A stretch of DNA of 64,000 nt from Sabethes cyaneus (Eukaryota; Arthropoda; Insecta; Diptera; Culicidae): the NCBI RefSeq assembly GCF_943734655.1, contig NC_071354.1:175680411-175744410 (forward strand). Direction: 5' to 3'. The notes beneath the pieces were generated by a model. The model was not told the origin of the DNA. It saw only the letters and a program-made list of their open reading frames with translations, and did no database searches. Position numbers and translations under genes: made by a program. Positions within the stretch are counted from its first letter, which is position 1; the number at the start of each line of letters is the position of its first letter. Shown in pieces: positions 45,431-56,720 of this stretch.

Positions 45431-45515
45431 CCTGTTGTCCAACGGTTCACCAATATCTACGATCCGCAGGGCCTGGGGAAAAGTTGGGTTCGAATTCTGT
45501 TATAATTGACTCCCA
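45431..45515 (+). repeat. tRNA-like sequence inside a foldback arm
   Basis: TTGTCCAACGGTTCACC resembles a Pol III A box, and GGGTTCGAATTC about 55 bases later resembles a B box. It looks like a tRNA-derived SINE head. The same sequence lies in the other arm in reverse complement. Confidence 0.45.
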
Positions 45516-46755
45516 TTATAGCTTGTTTTGTTCCATGGACCCGTAAACGTTGCTTCAAGGGCCATCCCTTACCTGTTTTTTCGTTCTGGAGACACTATAA
45601 ACACGTTTGTTTCATTACTTTCTTCTACCGTCCCCTCCATCTATTGTAAAAAAAACTATCGTTATGAAAAACAGTAGTTATAAAAAAAGTATTTCTACAT
45701 CTCTGGACTGAAGTGTTACGCTTGCGTAGTTTTGTTTAAGGCGGAATTAGTCGTCGCCAATTTCAAAAGCAGTGTTTTTGATTGAAACAAAAAATCTGTT
45801 CATGTGTTTTGTTCTGTTCTGTTCAATATATTCGGTGTGCAGATTGGCAAAAAGAACGCAGGATTTACATTTTTGTAAACAGAATCCCGCTTTTGGGCCC
45901 AAAAACTGCTTCTGGAATTGGGCTTTCCGACGAAAAGTTAATGACTGCTAGTTTCCCGTTAAGCGTGTAGATCTATCGCGTATGTTTTCTTATTTAAAAA
46001 CCTTCTGATCTTTTTAGAAAGAAAACTAACATAAATTCGAGGTATTCTAAAATGTTTTCAAGGTTTTTGGAATTTGCTATAATTTTTTTTAATATTTTGT
46101 ATAGACAAGTATTTCCATTTTGCTTGCCGCCTTGCAGACTGATTCTAGCAGAATAAGCTCACAGTTGCTTACTTCTACGGTTTGATAACGAGAGATTTTA
46201 CGCATTCTCTCAGCACTCAACTCGGCCAAATGTTTTTAGGATGACCTATCAATACAAAAAAAAAATCGGGCTGCATTTTGTCCACAGCATAAAATAAAAT
46301 TAATTTTTGTATCTCGATGAGACTTGTTTAATGAGAATGCGGTATCAATCGATGAAGTAGTCGGGACATCATAATCATTCGGTATTATTGCAATATTTTC
46401 AAAACTTTATCCAGGAATTAGTAATGGTGCGTTGAAATATTCCTCACACTTCATCACATACTTTTCGGATTTTTTCGACGGAGTTTCCTTGCGTATTTTT
46501 TCACAAAGAAAACAATTCGCGTTTGTCCATTTCTTTAAAAGTACCCCCAATATTACTTTTTAATAAAAAGGTTTTAAAGCGTCGTTTTCTAACTTACCTG
46601 CGATATTTATAACGGTAGTTTTTTTTACAATAGATGGAGGGGACGGTAGAAGAAAGTAATTAAACAAACGTGCTTATAGTGTCTGCAGAGCGAAAAAAAC
46701 AGGTAAGGGATGGCCTTTGAAGCAACGCTTACGGGTACATGGAACAAAACAAGCT

Positions 46756-46840
46756 ATAATGGGAGTCAATTATAACAGAATTCGAACCCAACTTTTCCCC
46801 AGGCCCTGCGGATCGTAGATATTGGTGAACCGTTGGACAA
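46756..46840 (-). repeat. tRNA-like sequence, mirror copy in the right arm
   Basis: This is the reverse complement of the tRNA-like sequence in the left arm, including gaattcgaaccc (B box). Its presence in both arms shows it was there before the arms were made into an inverted repeat, or was copied by gene conversion. Confidence 0.45.
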
Positions 46841-47492
46841 CAGGGGGCTGAATATGGAAAAATACTAACTTTTCAAATGCGTTTTTCTCAGAATAGGAGA
46901 AGTCTGGAAAAATGCCATTACATGGATTTTGTAGATGCAGATACGTACTTTTAGACCATTCATTCCGTTTTCGAAAATATGTGCCAACGGAAGTGTGAGA
47001 CGCCGTGGAAAACTACAATATTTTGAATCGAAAACTTCAATATGTTCCTTCAGACAATAGATAGCAACTATCTAGAAGTTTTAAAAAATGCATTATTTTA
47101 CGTTCTAAAAGTCATCCGAACAAAGTTTTCAAATTGGTTTTCAAATAAAAAAATTAGAGCAAAAAAACTGCTTTTTTAAGATCCACCCTGACTTAATCTA
47201 GAAAATTCGTTGTATAGTAATACACAGATGAGATACAAATTTGGTTTCTTCAGCAAAGTTTCTGCAAAATAAATTATTTACAACTTTGTAATAGAAAGTA
47301 TTGCTCTATATCGCAAGACAAAAAAGTTAAAATTTTTATAACGAGTAAAAGTGGACCACCCTAATGACTTATTATACCAAAAGATAGGTCTTTTTTTCTA
47401 AACAAAATCTTCCGAATACATGAAATATGTAGAGCCAATGGTTTTCGAGATATTGATTTTTGTCTGGAATTTTGGCTTTTTCGACCATAGTG

Positions 47493-47846
47493 GATTGTGA
47501 GGAACGCGCTGCTCGAGCCAAAGATACTGGTACCTGAGTTGATCAACGAGTACAACTCGTCCACCAACCTTTTGGCTTCCTCCAGCTTGCTACTGGCTGG
47601 AGGAACCCTAGCAGCTCCCGTCTCCAGAGGGTGCGCCACGTTCTTAGTCGTCTTTTTCCTACCGCTGTCGCCCGACTTCTCCGAATTCGGTGGGCTTCCC
47701 TTCTTGAGTTGCGTCCCCGGTAATGGGGGGCTAACTGTCTTCGTTGGCGGTGAGGACGCCAATTTGCTGCTTCTGGCGAAGATATCTTCTTTGCCTCCAA
47801 TAGCACTCGCGTTCGATTCTTCGGTCAATTTTAAAAATTTGCCCAT
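47493..47846 (-). pseudogene. Gag-like ORF1 fragment of a non-LTR element
   Basis: On the minus strand a frame starts at 47846 with MGKFLKLTEESNASAIGG. It is rich in Ser, Pro, Lys and Thr (PPTKTVSPPLPGTQLKKG) and has LEEAKRLVDELYSLINSGTS near its end, a coiled-coil-like stretch. Composition and position after a leader-like sequence (47866-48170) resemble ORF1 of LOA/R1/Jockey elements. No zinc knuckle remains. The frame runs into the foldback at 47492. Without that insertion it would have continued only about 20 codons into 44782-44720. The function assignment is weak. Confidence 0.45.
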
Positions 47847-47865
47847 GCATTATGACCTACTCTAA

Positions 47866-49550
47866 GCCGCTATGTATGGTGAGTATTGTGAGGTCGCCTT
47901 AACGATCCCATGGTTATCTATGCAAGCAAGGAGGCCATGGCTAGGGACAATCCCCCTACCCTTCATGGGGATAGGGATGTCAGCATGCGATCAGCGTTAG
48001 TCAGGAATGTATCATCTGAGCCTACATCACCGCAATTTGACGTGAGTGACGAGCTTTGAATGTACCTAGAGACCAGCCACGGTTTTAACGGGGCGGAAGG
48101 CAGCTGTACCATTAGCCTACTCACCGTTTCGGGAAGATACTACCCTTCCTTACCTAAGGTAGTTGTTGACCATCCCCAAGCAACACAGCTTGTTATCGAA
48201 TAGTATAATATTACATATATCAGAACTTCTCTATTACCTGAAAAGCGCAAAAAACTTAAGTCTAATGAAACAAGAATTGAAAGAAGTATGTATCAGGTTA
48301 TTTCATACCAATTTAAAACGTTATTATAGCATAAGCTACAACTTGTTCTTCCAGTAGTTTAAATTTAGTAATGGTGACGTAATAAAAACTTCATGTTGAC
48401 TTGTTGACAAAACAAACATTATACATTAGATATGAGCTGTCAAATAAATTCATGTTATCCCAAAACATCTCAAAACCTTAATAATAACGACATATGTTTT
48501 CAAAGTACGTTTATAGTACGCTTAAGCGACTAATTTCCACGAATATTATTTTCTAACTTGTTTTGTGTGTTACTTGGGTCCCTAGTTGGCCTCGCATCTT
48601 TACTGCCCAGTCACACCCTCGGTTAATCGAGCAAGATCGACAACGCAACGCGATCAACCCTGCATCGACATCGACGTAATGTAACGTCGTCAGCGGTGAC
48701 GTTGTACGTTTGTCATCGGCTGATCTGGTAAGTGACATCAGTCAAAAGAATAAAAACAAAATAAAAACGTTCGTTCATTATTCGTGTGGCGTAGCAGATT
48801 GAAACCAATTACAGTTGAATCAAACATCCTACATTATCTTATTATACGCTTATACATTAATTAATTGATTTTCCAACTATAGTGAGTATTATTACCTAAA
48901 AACAGTGTTATGTTTCCGTATACTAAATCTATGAATTTACTATTTTAGAATTCTACTACTAAAGCAAGTGAATCTCTAACCTACAACTAAGCCTAGAAAA
49001 AGCTGAACCATAGATTCAATTCCCAATTAAATTACGCGTTTTTACAGTTAAAATATACTTGAGGGGATTAAACGTGAGTTGACCAACATATTTTCTAAAC
49101 ATAACTTCCAGCAAATTTACAAGAACATACAACAGAGATTATCATGCACATGCAACTAAAATCGAACACTATACATAAACAATTAATGTCTAAATGCTAC
49201 ACAATGAAACACGTTAAAATTAAGAAATCTTATAACTAATATGTAATACAAATTATATGCGTATGTCCCATAGGAAAATAATAATATCTCTACGAATCTC
49301 AACTTGGATTCTGATATTATATTTACGGAAGAAATCCCCCGTCCGTGTTGCCATTTGCAACAGTAGTAGAATAGTACAGCCGTCAGCGCTAGAGTGTCAA
49401 ATCCAAACGTTTTTCCGCCCATCCAGTATACCATAATTAGGATCTTCCTGGAACCGATCCTAATGTGCCCACGGTACTCCCGACTCGGCTTTTTTGTTTA
49501 AAGTCCTGAGCTCTAACAGGACACTACGACGTCTGCAGCTGGCTTATAGG
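47866..49550. other. Retrotransposon leader-like DNA and AT-rich spacer
   Basis: The part 47866-48170 reads on the minus strand like the leader of the ORF1 fragment. From 48170 to 49550 the DNA is AT-rich with no coding motif or clear repeat structure. Confidence 0.4.
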
Positions 49551-50160
49551 AGTTGAGCTATGCTCGCCTCTTTACACCACTCTCCTTGTTAGCACACAAC
49601 CGAGGGTGCAACCAAAGACTGGTATTACCCTGGTAAGACTGGTCGACGCTAGACCCAGTTGCGTCCCAGTCGGCGCCGCGTGGAGGTAGGGATAAGAGCT
49701 CCCGCACCCATCTTAATGGCGTACAAAGTTGAATGCGACTTTGATCGGCGCCATAACCTTGCTGGGTTAGGGCTTTCACCGGCCTGCAGGAGGTGAGCTG
49801 GAAGAATTCAACGGTACGTACGTTCAGAGATGGACATATCATCTACCAGAGCTGCAGCAACACACACGTGTTTGGTATAGCTTTCATAGCGATGTGCGAG
49901 ATGCGGAAACGGGTGATTGAGTGGTGGCCAATCAATCCTCGAATGTCCAGGTTGAGGGCCAGTTTTTCAATATAAGCATCATCAACGTGCACAGACCTCA
50001 CCCCAGAAGTACCGATGACGACAAGGATGAATTCTACGCGTAGTTGGAAAGAGAATACGACCGCTGTCCAAAACGAGATATCAAGATCGTCATCGAGAAT
50101 TTCAACGCCCAGGTCAACCAGGCTAGCGAAAATATCTAGCCCATTTCAAGGTTAATTATT
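49551..50160 (+). pseudogene. Non-LTR retrotransposon 5' end and endonuclease fragment
   Basis: From about 49790 the plus strand encodes VRTFRDGHIIYQSCSNTHVF, then INVHRPHPRSTDDD-like and DIKIVIENFNAQVNQA in changing frames. The last matches the APE endonuclease motif normally read as GDMNAQVG (catalytic Asp/Asn region). Here the D is replaced (ENFNAQ). The GC-rich 49551-49790 looks like the leader. The fragment stops near 50150, before the RT. It probably belongs to the same RTE-like group as the 7-kb and 30-kb relics. Confidence 0.6.
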
Positions 50161-51019
50161 TAGGTTGACACCACTCGTAGGTCGTAGGCCTTGGTTATGG
50201 GTCAGCAAACGACTGCCGTAGATTCGGGAATGCAATCGAAACGAATTGAGGTTTTGCTTATCAGTTCAAGTGAACACAAAATCAGGCAAAATCATTATTA
50301 TTTTTTTCTAAATAACTACTCGGGTGGTTAATAAAACTTTTATGTCCATCAAGTTAACTTCCCAAGACGCGAATAACCATTGGTTAAAACGTCTCTAATA
50401 AAAAAAGTTAACTTCCGTGGGTGCGCTTCGACGAAGAGTGGAAGAGCCAGAAAAAAATAATTGAAAAATCGACAGCGAAAAAATGAAATTTAGTGTTGAA
50501 TTTTAATTGTGAACAAATCTCAGTATTTAGTGAAATTTACGACCCATCCAGTAACACAACCTGTAGAATGCAATGTTTAGTGCTGTGAGTTGTAAATTCA
50601 CCTTGTTGCTAGCAGGTTAGTTGAATCAGTTTTAATTTTTTGTCATGATTTCCTGATGCTGTGGGAGTATGACTACAATAAATGTACTCTAATGACCTTG
50701 TCGTTAACTTATTTAACACTCACTATTTTTCACTCCCTTTACTTCTTTCAACCGTGCCAACACTTTTCAGCATTGAATTAGTTTGTAGCTACGGTTAAAA
50801 AGCACATAAAAACTAAGGACAACGGTTTTAATGTAATTTAGTGAAATTTGAAAATTTTGCTGATAAATTCTTTACATGCATTTTTTTTGTTCATCCTTTA
50901 GCACTATTTAGGAAATTGTGTGTCATATATTTAGCATTGTAAATTTAAAACATACTCTCCAAAAAACTTGTTAACATATTATTTACCTTTGCATTTCCTC
51001 TCGAACTATTTCAAACTGA
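50161..51019. other. AT-rich spacer without gene
   Basis: I see no coding signal and no terminal repeats in this AT-rich DNA. Confidence 0.4.
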
Positions 51020-51718
51020 TACTGCTCAAAGCGTATTCAATGATTGTAAAGTTTACTACGAACTGGTTTCATTGTTTTAGCCTTACGGCCTCTGCTTGTG
51101 TGCCTTAGCTACACCTAGTTCGAAAGACTATTGTCATCAACGGAATAAAACAGTTGCTAAATTAGCTCCCAATAGTAAATTGACATGATGATAAGTTACG
51201 ATTCCGCGCCAGACCGAAGTCTACAATTAGATGTAATTTCACGTACTTGAATAGGGTAAATGTTACCTCCGTAGTGACTTTCTTTTTCGATTATTCTATG
51301 CAGTTTATTGTCTTTACCTTCCAGAGAGAATAAATCACAGAAAATAGCAAACAAAAACAATAGCAAATAAATAAGTCAATTAAGAAAATTTCAATAAAAA
51401 CTAATTTTAAAACTATAATTATCCAGCTTTCACGTTAAAATTAAAAAATAGCAATTTAAAGTTGAATGTGAGCTAATTTCGCAGTTGTAGGGTCACTGCC
51501 GGTGAGTCCTAATTATTGAGACAAAAGGATCGTGCCATCTAATAAAATGAAAAGCTCATTGTTCAAAATAGACGCAATGTTAATTTATATTCCGATATTA
51601 TTTCCAGCAATTTAAACACTTTCAAGCAGTCGTGGGCTTTTATCTCCATAGTTATAGTTTAAGCCAATTATTCAGTGTATATGACCGTCCAGCAAGTAAA
51701 GGCTTTGCAAATATGTTA
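51020..51718 (+). repeat. Diverged dispersed repeat, copy 2
   Basis: This is the counterpart of 42098-42845. It contains an extra stretch (about 51075-51120, ccttacggcctctgcttgtg) absent from copy 1. Both copies end near gcaaata(c/t)gttaag. Confidence 0.65.
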
Positions 51719-51887
51719 AGGGCAATTAACCTGTCATGTTGAACAAAGTCGAGAAAGCCGAAGAAAAAATAAATGAACGCTTACAATTATTGAAGTGAAG
51801 TGATTCGAATGGTGGGTATAGAATAATCGGCTTGATAAACTTCTTCTTCTTCTACCAGCATAGAGCCGAGCTGACACTTGCCGTATC

Positions 51888-52620
51888 CAGAATTCCATTT
51901 CAGTGTACTCGATTTTGGGCTAATCGTCGCCAATTCGTTGCGCGTCTCGACACACGCAATTCGGCTTCAACCTGGTCGAGCCATCTAGCACTTAGGGTCC
52001 CTCTATTCTTGGTGCCGCTGGGGCTCTTAAAGAGAACGGATTTCACAACCACGTCTTCCGGCATCCTTGCTGTTGGGCACACGTATGGCAGTCTGTTGTG
52101 AACATAGCTTAGTTGTTATCGAATACAACTGAATAAGCTACTTTTGTCTCATATACAATGCACGTATGGCGTCAATTGACAGTTTGTGAGATTGCACTCA
52201 CACCAATGCACTCATACGGTCGGAGACGAACGAGAATCCTATCCTTCGTACATCGTCCTCTTTCTTTCGCAGACCATTCACCATTGCCGAGATAAGTCGT
52301 GGTTCGATCAGCTCTGGTGTGCCGGGTGATTTTCTGGCGACATGCAGACGGAACTCCACACTTGCGACGTGACCGACTGACCCTAGTAGCGTCTCAACTT
52401 TCGTCAGGTGTTTCGTTGGAAATCTTTCGAAGTAGTGCCTGCAACTCGTGGTTCATAGGCTTCGCCACTCTTCGCTTTCTGTTTGTACTCTGCCAAAAAC
52501 AGTCCGCAACATCTTTCGTTCAAATACAACAAGTCTTACGTAAGCAAAGTTTGTCTCAAGTCCGTGAAGGACTATCGGTCTACGCTAGTTTATAGATCGT
52601 CAGCTTTGTGCGCACAGTAG
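51888..52620 (-). pseudogene. Non-LTR retrotransposon relic, C-terminal part
   Basis: On the minus strand, about 52590-52400 gives VFERKMLRTVFGRVQTESEE in the context of the post-RT domain. The portion 52082-51900 gives VVKSVLFKSPSGTKNRGTL and ARWLDQVEAELRVSRRATNW. Both match the relic ending at 31914 closely. Between them (52090-52400) the similarity is lost, indicating an insertion or decay. No RT catalytic region is present. Confidence 0.8.
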
Positions 52621-52729
52621 TCCAAAAGGGCGAAAAGCGGAACTTTTTTCCTAGTGCCTTTTGCTTTCATTTCATCATTTATGGTCTTTAGCACTTTTCT
52701 TCTTATAAATATCCCCCTTAAAACTGTCA

Positions 52730-53130
52730 AAAGTTACTCATCGCTTATTATAGTGAAAATAAAAAAATAACTTTTTTGTATTAGAAAATATAGACATAGT
52801 TTCTTCGGCAAAGTTGTAAATAATGTAAAAACAAGCAACTTTGCTGAAGAAATAAAATTCCTATCTTTAGCGAGTGTTGAACTATAGGGCATATTCTTTG
52901 AAGCTTCTTTAAAAATTGGTTTTTCATACTTAACTTTTCTTAGTTGCATTTTACAAAAATATAATGTTCTATGGAATTATTGAAGCACTCAAAATACACG
53001 TTTTTGCAGAAGATCGCAAATCTTTTAAGACCTCTACTTATTAAGTTATCGCATATTCAAGCTTTAAATTTTCTTAGCTTCACGAGCCCATGTGGTAAAA
53101 TGGGGCAAGCGGATTTATGAAATCAGCGCT
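52730..53130. repeat. IR-A family repeat, single arm
   Basis: The sequence agaaaatatagacatagtttc, then gcaaagttg...caagcaactttgctgaaga and gcatattctttgaa matches the arms at 32340-33340. Only one arm is clear here. Confidence 0.5.
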
Positions 53131-53372
53131 TCATCTTAAAGCTTAAGTCGAATACTATAAACTTGTATGGGTTCCGCTTGTCCCCAACCATTCAAATGAG
53201 AGTACGGCAAGCATACGTTTTATGTGTTTCGCGTTCGCTATAGGCTCGATACACGTCCGTTCTTTTGTGTTAGTAGATAGACACATGATTTCTTCGGCAA
53301 AGTTATAGAAAATTTAAAGGCAAACAACTTTGCTAAAGTAATGACATTTCTATCTCTATCGAGTGCAGAGCT

Positions 53373-53747
53373 ATAGAGCATTTTCTTTAGAAATTCTTTA
53401 AAAATTAGTTTTTCATACTTACCTTATGTTGGTTGCAATTTACAAGAGTAAATGGTTTCAAGCGATTATTGAAGGACTCAAAACACATGTTTTTGCAGAA
53501 GGTTGCAAATCTCTAGGACCTTTCCTTACAAAGTTATCGCTTATTTAAGCTTTGTTTTTCTTTAACTTCACGAGCTAAAAGCGATAACTTTGAAAGGAAA
53601 GGTCCTAAAGATTTGCAATCTTCCGTAAAAACGTGTATTTTGAGACCTTCAATAATCGCCTAGAACCATATGTTCTTGTAAAATGCAACCAACATAAGCT
53701 ACGTATGAAAAACTAATTTCTAAAGAATTTCTGAAGAAAATGCTCGG
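53373..53747. repeat. IR-A family palindrome
   Basis: The left arm 53373-53547 (gcattttctttagaaattct ... aggacctttccttacaaagt) is mirrored by 53580-53747 with roughly 90% pairing by eye. A short central spacer (ttcacgagctaa) separates them. This is a nearly closed hairpin of about 375 bp and carries no coding sequence. Confidence 0.7.
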
Positions 53748-54099
53748 TTTGGCCATTTCTGAGAAACAGGCAATCATTTATATCTAGTCAAAACAGGTTT
53801 TAAGGATAACTTTTAAACTACTCGTTTATTCTAAATAAAACTTGATCCGTTCTAAATGAAACGTGATAATTTATTTTATGGTAGCTTAAGCTTTCATTTG
53901 GTACTAAGATTGTTCACATCGGTTGAGTGTTTCCTGAGAAAATCGTGTGAAGTAGTTTGCACATTTTTTGTTTATAAATTTTAAACAAAGCGTCGGACCA
54001 CAAAACAATTCAATAGTGGTATACTAGGCAATAACACCTTTCAACACCCGCAACCAATCCAACCGCCCACCCACCCTCAACCACACACAAACAACCACA

Positions 54100-54630
54100 C
54101 ACAAACAATTACACACAAACAACCACACACAATCAACCACACACAAACAACCACACACACACACAACCAGACACACACACAACCAGACACACACACAACC
54201 ACACACACACAACCACAACCACACACACACACACAACCACACACATACAACCACACACACACACACAACCACACACACAACCACACACATACAACCACAC
54301 ACACAACCACACACATACAACCACACACACAACCACACACATACAACCACACACACAACCACACACATACAACCACACACACACACACACAACCACACAC
54401 ACACACAACCACACACACACACAACCACACACACACACAACCACACACACACACAACCACACACACACACAACCACACACACACACACAACCACACACAC
54501 ACACAACCACACACACACACACAACCACACACACACACAACCACACACACACAACCACACACACACACAACCACACACACACAACCACACACACACAACC
54601 ACACACACACACAACCACACACACACACAA

Positions 54631-54716
<86 letters not shown>

Positions 54717-54718
54717 TC

Positions 54719-54776
<58 letters not shown>

Positions 54777-54835
54777 ACACACACACACATACACACACAC
54801 ATACACACATACACACACACACACACACACACATG
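54100..54835 (+). repeat. (CA)n / (CACACAACCA)n microsatellite
   Basis: This is about 0.7 kb of almost pure CA repeats. Its left two thirds is organised as ACACACACAACC units of 10-20 bases, and its right third is plain (CA)n with scattered ATACA. Very long minus-strand frames of Cys/Val exist only because of the repeat and are not genes. Confidence 0.97.
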
Positions 54836-56720
54836 GTCGCCAAACATTGAAGTTTGGGTTCCGGAAAGGGAAGTCCACGGTGGATGGAATTCGGACAGTA
54901 ATCGAGCGAGCCAAAAAGTCGTCCAAACAGAGGCGAAGAGGAGATCATTTTTGCGTCGTTGTAACGATCGACGTAAAAAACGCCTTTAACAGCGCCAGTT
55001 GGGAGGGCATTGCCCTGTAGCTGCATAGAATGCTTGTCCCAGGATATCTTTGCAGAATACTGAGGAGTTACTTCAGGAATCGGACGCTTGTTTACGAGAC
55101 CGCCGAGGGGCGCAAGACGATGAACATTACGTCTGGAGTCCCACAAGGCTCCATCCTTGGCCCAACGCTCTAGAACGGGATGTACAACGGCGTACTGTTT
55201 CTGAAGCTGCCTAGAGACGCGGTGATCGTCGGCTTTACCGATGACATCGTGCTGTCGGTGACAGGCGAATCACTGGAGGAGGTAGAAATGCTGGTGACAG
55301 AGGCGATTAGAAGTATCGAGAACTGGATGCATGGTGCAAAGCTACAAATCGGCCACCATAAAACGGAGGTTCTGCTGGTTAGCAACTGTAAAGTCGGACA
55401 ACACGCAGTCGTCACCGTCGGGGAGCACTTTATTACTTCAACGCGTGCGGTCAAGCATCTGGGAGTAATGATAGACAACCGGTTGAACTTCAACTTCCAC
55501 GTCGACTACGTTTGCGAGAAGGCGGCGAAGGCTTTCAATGCGATAGCCAGGATCATGTCGAATTGTTACGGACCGAGAAGTAGCAAGCGGAGACTGCTGG
55601 CTAGTGTGCCATCATCGATACTGCGGTATGAAGGTCAAGTCTGTATCGCAGCACTACGATCGAAGCAGAATCGCGTGAAGCTGAATAGTACCTTCCGACT
55701 CATGGTTGTAAGAGTTGCCAGTGCGTATAGAACAATATCGTCGGAGGCAGTATGCGTTATCGCTGGAGTGATCCCCATCAGCATCATGCTCGTGGAAGAT
55801 AACGACTGCTGCGGACGAAGAAACACCAGAGGAGCCCGGAAGCTGGCAAGAGAAAAGTCGCTGAGCAAATGGCAGCAAGAGTGGGATAGGGCCGAGAATG
55901 ATAGATGGACGCATCGACTCACTGACAGAACCGGTCAACCTGGTTGAACAGGAAACTTGGAGAAGTCGGGTTCCACTTGACGCAGTTTCTCTCGGGTCAC
56001 GGTTGCTTCAGGCAATACCTACACTGGTTGTGGTTTTTGAACGTCCTCGATTTGCCGCGATACGAAGGGAGATGCCGCCCCTGACGGTAGAGAACATAGT
56101 AGGCGAAATGTGTCGGGAGGAGAGCGTGTGGAATGCCGCCACCGGCGTTGTAGCATAGATTATGTTGCAACTGCAACGACAGTGGAGAAACGACCAGCGA
56201 ACTACCAATCCCGATTAGCAGACAATCTTGACAGACGCATCGGTGGGGTGACGAGCGTGACGGAGCAAACCAAGCTTGGACAGAAACACTACGAGGGCGG
56301 CCGTGAGAGGATGGATGTTATGTTGGTCGCTGTCCCTGGATCGCTATTCCTGAAACTCGACGGAGCAGTGCTGAGCCCAACAAGAAACCCTGCGAGTGTG
56401 GCCGTGAGGAGATGGAAGTCATGACGGTCCCCATCTCTGGATCGGTACACGTCTCGACAGGTGCAAGGAAAGTGGACGGTGAAGGAGAATGTAGTAGCAA
56501 CAAGAATGGCAGAACCCTACGAGAGTGAATGTGAAGGAGTGAACGTTATGACGGTCGTCATCTCCGGATCGGGGTGTACAGACACAGCCTCCCCCCGAAG
56601 TAATACTTAAAGGTAGTTCCGGGGGGTTTAGGGTCGGACGCCCGTGAGGTTTTTAGTGGGTTAGAGTCCCACACTGTGCCACGCGATGTAGCAATACACC
56701 ATTAGTGTGCCTGGCATTGA
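54836..56720 (+). pseudogene. R1-clade non-LTR retrotransposon relic (RT and 3' region)
   Basis: The RT begins abruptly after the CA array with FGFRKGKSTVDGIR, continues with VTIDVKNAFNSASWEGIA (catalytic region) and SGVPQGSILGPTL, and reaches VGFTDDIVLSV near 55230. One frame runs from about 54850 to 55947 with two in-frame TAG stops (near 55018 and 55170). The catalytic block has FTDD where FADD or YADD is usual. After 55947 the C-terminal region continues in other frames. GC-rich DNA at 56160-56720 looks like the 3' untranslated region and holds three degenerate copies of a block ending ctggatcg (near 56316, 56417, 56546). The 5' half is missing. R1 clade is inferred from GVPQGSILGP and the downstream LGVMIDNRLNF motif. 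Confidence 0.85.

Larger units (their letters stand above)
44783..47492. mobile_element. Second Transib-like foldback transposon
   Basis: This 2,710-bp element begins CACTATGGTCGAAAAAGCC and ends with the reverse complement. It is flanked by GATTG at 44778-44782 and 47493-47497. The arms are 44783-45665 and 46609-47492, about 883 bases each and nearly identical, around a 943-bp loop with no coding frame. A CAC-TG-type terminus plus a 5-bp duplication again matches Transib. The design parallels the foldback at 16869-19172, but the sequences differ beyond the first bases, so these are two families of one type. No transposase is present. Confidence 0.75.

Noticed and set aside
54024..55146. Very long minus-strand frames rich in Cys and Val (230-337 codons)
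   Set aside because: They are translations of the (CA)n array; any frame through it is open. No composition or motif of a real protein.
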